From Thermohalobaculum sp035512995 (lineage in GTDB: Bacteria; Pseudomonadota; Alphaproteobacteria; Rhodobacterales; Rhodobacteraceae): a stretch of DNA of 8,620 nucleotides. The translations under genes were made by a program, and so were the position numbers. Shown here in pieces: positions 5,592-8,620 of this stretch (its first letter is position 1; the number at the start of each line of letters is the position of its first letter). The notes under the pieces were generated by a model. It saw only the letters and a list, made by a program, of their open reading frames with translations, did not search any database and had not been told where the DNA came from. The stretch covers positions 1 to 8,620 of the forward strand of contig DATKCY010000122.1 of the NCBI GenBank assembly GCA_035512995.1, read 5' to 3'.

Positions 5592-6392
5592 ATGACGCGA
5601 TACCGGCCGATCTCCGCGTGGCGCCCGCTCGTGCTGGCGGCGGCGCTGGCCCTCTCCTCCGGGACGGCGGCGGAGGCGCAGGACGCCGTCGACAACCTGC
5701 GCTTCCGTGTCTCGCAGCTCGAGGCGCAGATCGCCGCGCTCCGCGGGCAGGCGGGCGGCGGCGCCAGCGGCGCGATGCTCGAGCGCCTCGACCGGATCGA
5801 GCAGGAGGTGCGCGCGCTGACCGGAGAGTTCGAGGAGCTGTCCTACCGGCAGCGCCAGGTCGCCGAGGACGCCCGCCGGCGCTTCGGCGACATCGAGTTC
5901 CGCCTGACCGAGCTCGAGGGCGGCGACGTCTCCGCCCTCGAGCCCCCGCCGCCGCTTGGCGGCGAGGAGGAGGAGGCGGAGCAGAGCCCGTCGGCCGCCG
6001 TCTCGATCAGCGAGCGCGACGAGCTCGACCAGGCGATCGCCGATGTCGAGGGCGGCCGCTACGGGCAGGGCGCCGACCGGCTCGAGCGGTTCCTGCGCAC
6101 CTACGGGAACTCGCCGCTCCGGCCCGAGGCGCTCTACTGGCTCGGCGAAAGCCAGCTCCAGCTCGGCGACCACCAGTCGGCGGCGCGGAGCTTCCTTCAG
6201 GCCTACAATGCCGATCTCGACGCCGCGACGGCGCCGCGCGCGCTCTACCGGCTCGGCGTCACGCTCGGCCGGCTGGGCCAGACCCAGGACGCCTGCCTGA
6301 CCCTGGCCGAGGTGCCGGCGCAGTACCCGAACGCCCCCTCGGAGCTCCTGTCCGATGCCGCGGAAGAGGCCGAGCTCCTGCTCTGCGGCTGA
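5592..6392 (+). CDS. cpoB: CpoB (YbgF), periplasmic coiled-coil/TPR partner of Tol-Pal
   Basis: In E. coli, CpoB coordinates peptidoglycan synthesis by PBP1B with Tol-driven outer-membrane constriction. The 266 residues show a signal peptide (PLVLAAALALSSGTAAEA, predicted cleavage after residue 29), then an N-terminal coiled coil (about 32-108: LRFRVSQLEAQIAALR, LERLDRIEQEVRAL, RRFGDIEFRLTELE), a Gly-rich break at 55-59, and an acidic Pro/Glu linker (about 115-135). The C-terminal TPR domain (about 142-264) contains AIADVEGGRYGQGADRLERF, the repeat PEALYWLGESQLQLGDHQSA (178-197) and RALYRLGVTLGRLGQ (216-230). The length matches YbgF proteins (about 260-300). AAGGAGGG (5580-5587) precedes the ATG. 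Cys235 and Cys265 are the only cysteines in the predicted mature protein and could pair as a disulfide (inference). The last 38 bases are shared with tilS. Confidence 0.94.
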   Translation: MTRYRPISAWRPLVLAAALALSSGTAAEAQDAVDNLRFRVSQLEAQIAALRGQAGGGASGAMLERLDRIEQEVRALTGEFEELSYRQRQVAEDARRRFGDIEFRLTELEGGDVSALEPPPPLGGEEEEAEQSPSAAVSISERDELDQAIADVEGGRYGQGADRLERFLRTYGNSPLRPEALYWLGESQLQLGDHQSAARSFLQAYNADLDAATAPRALYRLGVTLGRLGQTQDACLTLAEVPAQYPNAPSELLSDAAEEAELLLCG

Positions 6393-7629
6393 GGCGGTTC
6401 CGGCCGCCTTCGTCGCCGCCTGGAACGCGCGGCCTCCGGACCCCTTCGTCCTCGCCGTCTCCGGCGGCAGCGACTCGGTCGCGCTCCTGCGGCTCGTGAC
6501 GGAGACGGGCGCCGCGCCGCCCGTCGTCACCGTCGATCACGGGCTGCGGCCGGAGAGCACGGAGGAGGCCGCCTGGGTCGGCCGGCTCTGCCGCGACCTC
6601 GGGCTCGAGCACCACGTCCTCCGCTGGCGAGAGGCGGCCGCCGGCAACCTCCAGGCCGCCGCCCGCAACGCCCGCTACCGGCTGATCGGGGACTGGGCGC
6701 GGCCGCGCGGCGTCGTCACCGTCGTCACCGGCCATACGCTCGACGACCAGGCGGAGACGGTGCTGATGCGCCTCGCCCGCGGCTCCGGGCTCGACGGACT
6801 CGCCGCCATGCGTCCGCGCGCGCGACACGAGGGCATTGCCGTCTACCGGCCGCTCCTCGGCCTCCGCCGCGATGCGCTCCGCAAGCACCTTCGCAGCCTC
6901 GGCCAGGACTGGCTGGACGATCCTTCCAACGACGACCGGCGCTTCGATCGCGTGAAGGCGCGGGAGGCGCTGGCGCATCTGGCGGTCCTCGGCCTGACGG
7001 CGGAGCGCTTGGCGCGCACGGCCGACCATATGGCCCGCGCCCGGGACGCCCTCGAGGCGACGCTCGACGGCTGGACCACCGCGAACATGGCCCTCCGCCC
7101 GACCGGCGAGGTAAGCGTCGTCCGGAGCGCGTATCGAGCGCTGCCGGAGGAGCTGCGCCTCCGTCTTCTCACCCGAGCTCTCGGTCTCGTTGCCGGCCGG
7201 CTCTACCGTCCGCGCTTCGACGCGCTGGCCCCGCTCGCCGCGCGCATCGCCGAGGGCGGCGAATGCGCGCAGTCGCTGCACGGCTGCCTCGTCCGCGCCG
7301 ATGCCGACAGCGTCCGGGTGTTCCGCGAGCCTGGGGCGGTGGCCGGGCCCGAGCCGATCGTCGCCGGCGCCGCAACCTGGGACGGGCGCTGGCGCGTCAC
7401 CGCCGGCGACCCGGCCGCCGAGGGGCTGTCCGTCGCGGCGCTCGGCGAGCGGGGGCTCGCGCTCATCGACCCCGCCGCGACGGGCGCCGAGTGGCAGGCG
7501 GCCCCGCGGCTCGCGCGGCTTACCGCTCCCGGCGTCTGGGCGGGCGATCGTCTGGTCGCCGCCCCGCTCGCCGGATGCCCGGCCGGGGCGGGGTGGCGCG
7601 CGGCTCTCCTCCCGCCTCGCCGCTGCTGA
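6355..7629 (+). CDS. tilS: TilS, tRNA(Ile2)-lysidine synthase
   Basis: TilS is the essential cytoplasmic enzyme that uses ATP and lysine to convert C34 of the tRNA-Ile2 anticodon (CAU) to lysidine, so that it reads AUA codons. The 424 residues match family length. The N-terminal PP-loop ATPase is intact: SGGSDS (36-41), VDHGLRPES (60-68), NLQAAARNARY (98-108), GHTLDDQAETVLMRLARGSG (126-145), YRPLLGLRR (164-172) and DDPSNDDRRFDRVKAR (188-203). The C-terminal half (about 210-424) is less conserved and fits the substrate-binding region. The ATG at 6355 overlaps cpoB by 38 bases; I see no good alternative start between it and the PP-loop, and no strong ribosome site. The first roughly 25 residues are therefore the least certain part. 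Because of the overlap it is probably translated from the same message as cpoB. Confidence 0.95.
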   Translation: MPRKRPSSCSAAEAVPAAFVAAWNARPPDPFVLAVSGGSDSVALLRLVTETGAAPPVVTVDHGLRPESTEEAAWVGRLCRDLGLEHHVLRWREAAAGNLQAAARNARYRLIGDWARPRGVVTVVTGHTLDDQAETVLMRLARGSGLDGLAAMRPRARHEGIAVYRPLLGLRRDALRKHLRSLGQDWLDDPSNDDRRFDRVKAREALAHLAVLGLTAERLARTADHMARARDALEATLDGWTTANMALRPTGEVSVVRSAYRALPEELRLRLLTRALGLVAGRLYRPRFDALAPLAARIAEGGECAQSLHGCLVRADADSVRVFREPGAVAGPEPIVAGAATWDGRWRVTAGDPAAEGLSVAALGERGLALIDPAATGAEWQAAPRLARLTAPGVWAGDRLVAAPLAGCPAGAGWRAALLPPRRC

Positions 7630-7736
7630 AGAGGATGCAGGGCGGAGTTGGTTTAACTCCTGCTTCCGATGGCCTATCTACAACGACATCGGCAGACCGA
7701 AGCGCCCTGACCGGCGCCCGATCCGGAGAGGTTTCG
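7630..7736 (+). promoter_or_regulatory. tilS-ftsH gap, candidate ftsH promoter and hairpin
   Basis: This is a locally AT-richer spacer. CCTATCT (7673-7679) matches the alphaproteobacterial heat-shock (RpoH) -10 pattern CYTATNT as I recall it, but the -35 at 18 bases upstream reads GTTT (7651-7654) rather than CTTG. A sigma-70 reading is TTTAAC (7652-7657), 17 bases, TATCTA (7675-7680), each about 3/6. A perfect hairpin GGAGTT-GGTTT-AACTCC (7644-7660) overlaps the -35 and has no T-tract after it, so it is a weak terminator candidate for tilS or an operator-like site. GGAGAGG (7725-7731) is the ftsH ribosome site. Confidence 0.4.
7725..7731 (+). promoter_or_regulatory. ftsH ribosome binding site that decides the TTG start
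   Basis: GGAGAGG lies 5 bases before the TTG at 7737. It supports TTG over an in-frame ATG at 7635, which would add 34 unconserved residues and has only AAGAGG directly abutting it. Confidence 0.75.

Positions 7737-8620
<884 letters not shown>

Noticed and set aside
3629..5695. A 688-codon open frame on the - strand spanning tolB and pal
   Set aside because: It lies antisense to well-identified genes. The translation is Arg/Ala/Gly-rich with no recognisable domain, the expected by-product of G/C-biased third positions in high-GC DNA.
5618..6499. A 293-codon + strand frame across cpoB into tilS
   Set aside because: It is a shadow frame of cpoB. The real frame has a signal peptide, coiled coil and TPR; this one has only Arg/Ala/Gly runs.
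6713..6730. Tandem GTCGTCACC repeat in tilS
   Set aside because: It is two copies encoding Val-Val-Thr-Val-Val-Thr in the conserved core strand before GHTLDDQAET, so ordinary coding sequence explains it.

Overview
This window is a compact, almost gap-free stretch of chromosome from a high-GC alphaproteobacterium. By eye the GC content is about 70%, with third codon positions almost all G or C. The gene order ruvB - ybgC - tolQ - tolR - tolA - tolB - pal - cpoB (ybgF) - tilS - ftsH, all on the + strand, is the conserved alphaproteobacterial Tol-Pal neighbourhood. The N-termini of FtsH (MGNAKNLAFW) and YbgC (DTDLAGIVYYANYLKF) resemble Rhodobacterales proteins as I remember them. That placement is an inference from memory, not a search result.

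Layout: 1-597 is the 3' part of ruvB (Holliday-junction branch-migration motor), which overlaps ybgC (acyl-CoA thioesterase, 594-1010) by 4 bases. A 169-base gap follows and is the likeliest promoter region for the Tol-Pal block. Then come tolQ (1180-1965), tolR (1967-2434), tolA (2445-3632), tolB (3632-4966), pal (5048-5560) and cpoB (5592-6392). tilS (6355-7629) starts inside the end of cpoB. A 107-base gap of slightly lower GC precedes ftsH, which starts at a TTG at 7737 and runs off the right edge. No stretch of 300 bases or more lacks a gene.

How the genes work together: TolQ and TolR form the proton-driven inner-membrane motor. TolA carries the energy across the periplasm to TolB and Pal at the outer membrane, which supports envelope constriction at division and outer-membrane integrity. 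CpoB is the periplasmic partner that links this machine to peptidoglycan synthesis. YbgC is a cytoplasmic thioesterase usually encoded with them. TilS (tRNA-Ile2 lysidine synthase) and FtsH (membrane AAA+ protease) are essential housekeeping proteins that often lie next to this block.

I found no mobile element, CRISPR array, RNA gene, phage gene or unrecognised gene, and nothing that looks like an undescribed system. The items worth a second look are small: an acidic Pro/Glu-rich TolA linker, an ATGGCG triplication at the tolR start, the cpoB/tilS overlap, candidate promoters before tolQ, pal and ftsH, an extended TolQ N-terminus, and a His-to-Tyr change in YbgC.
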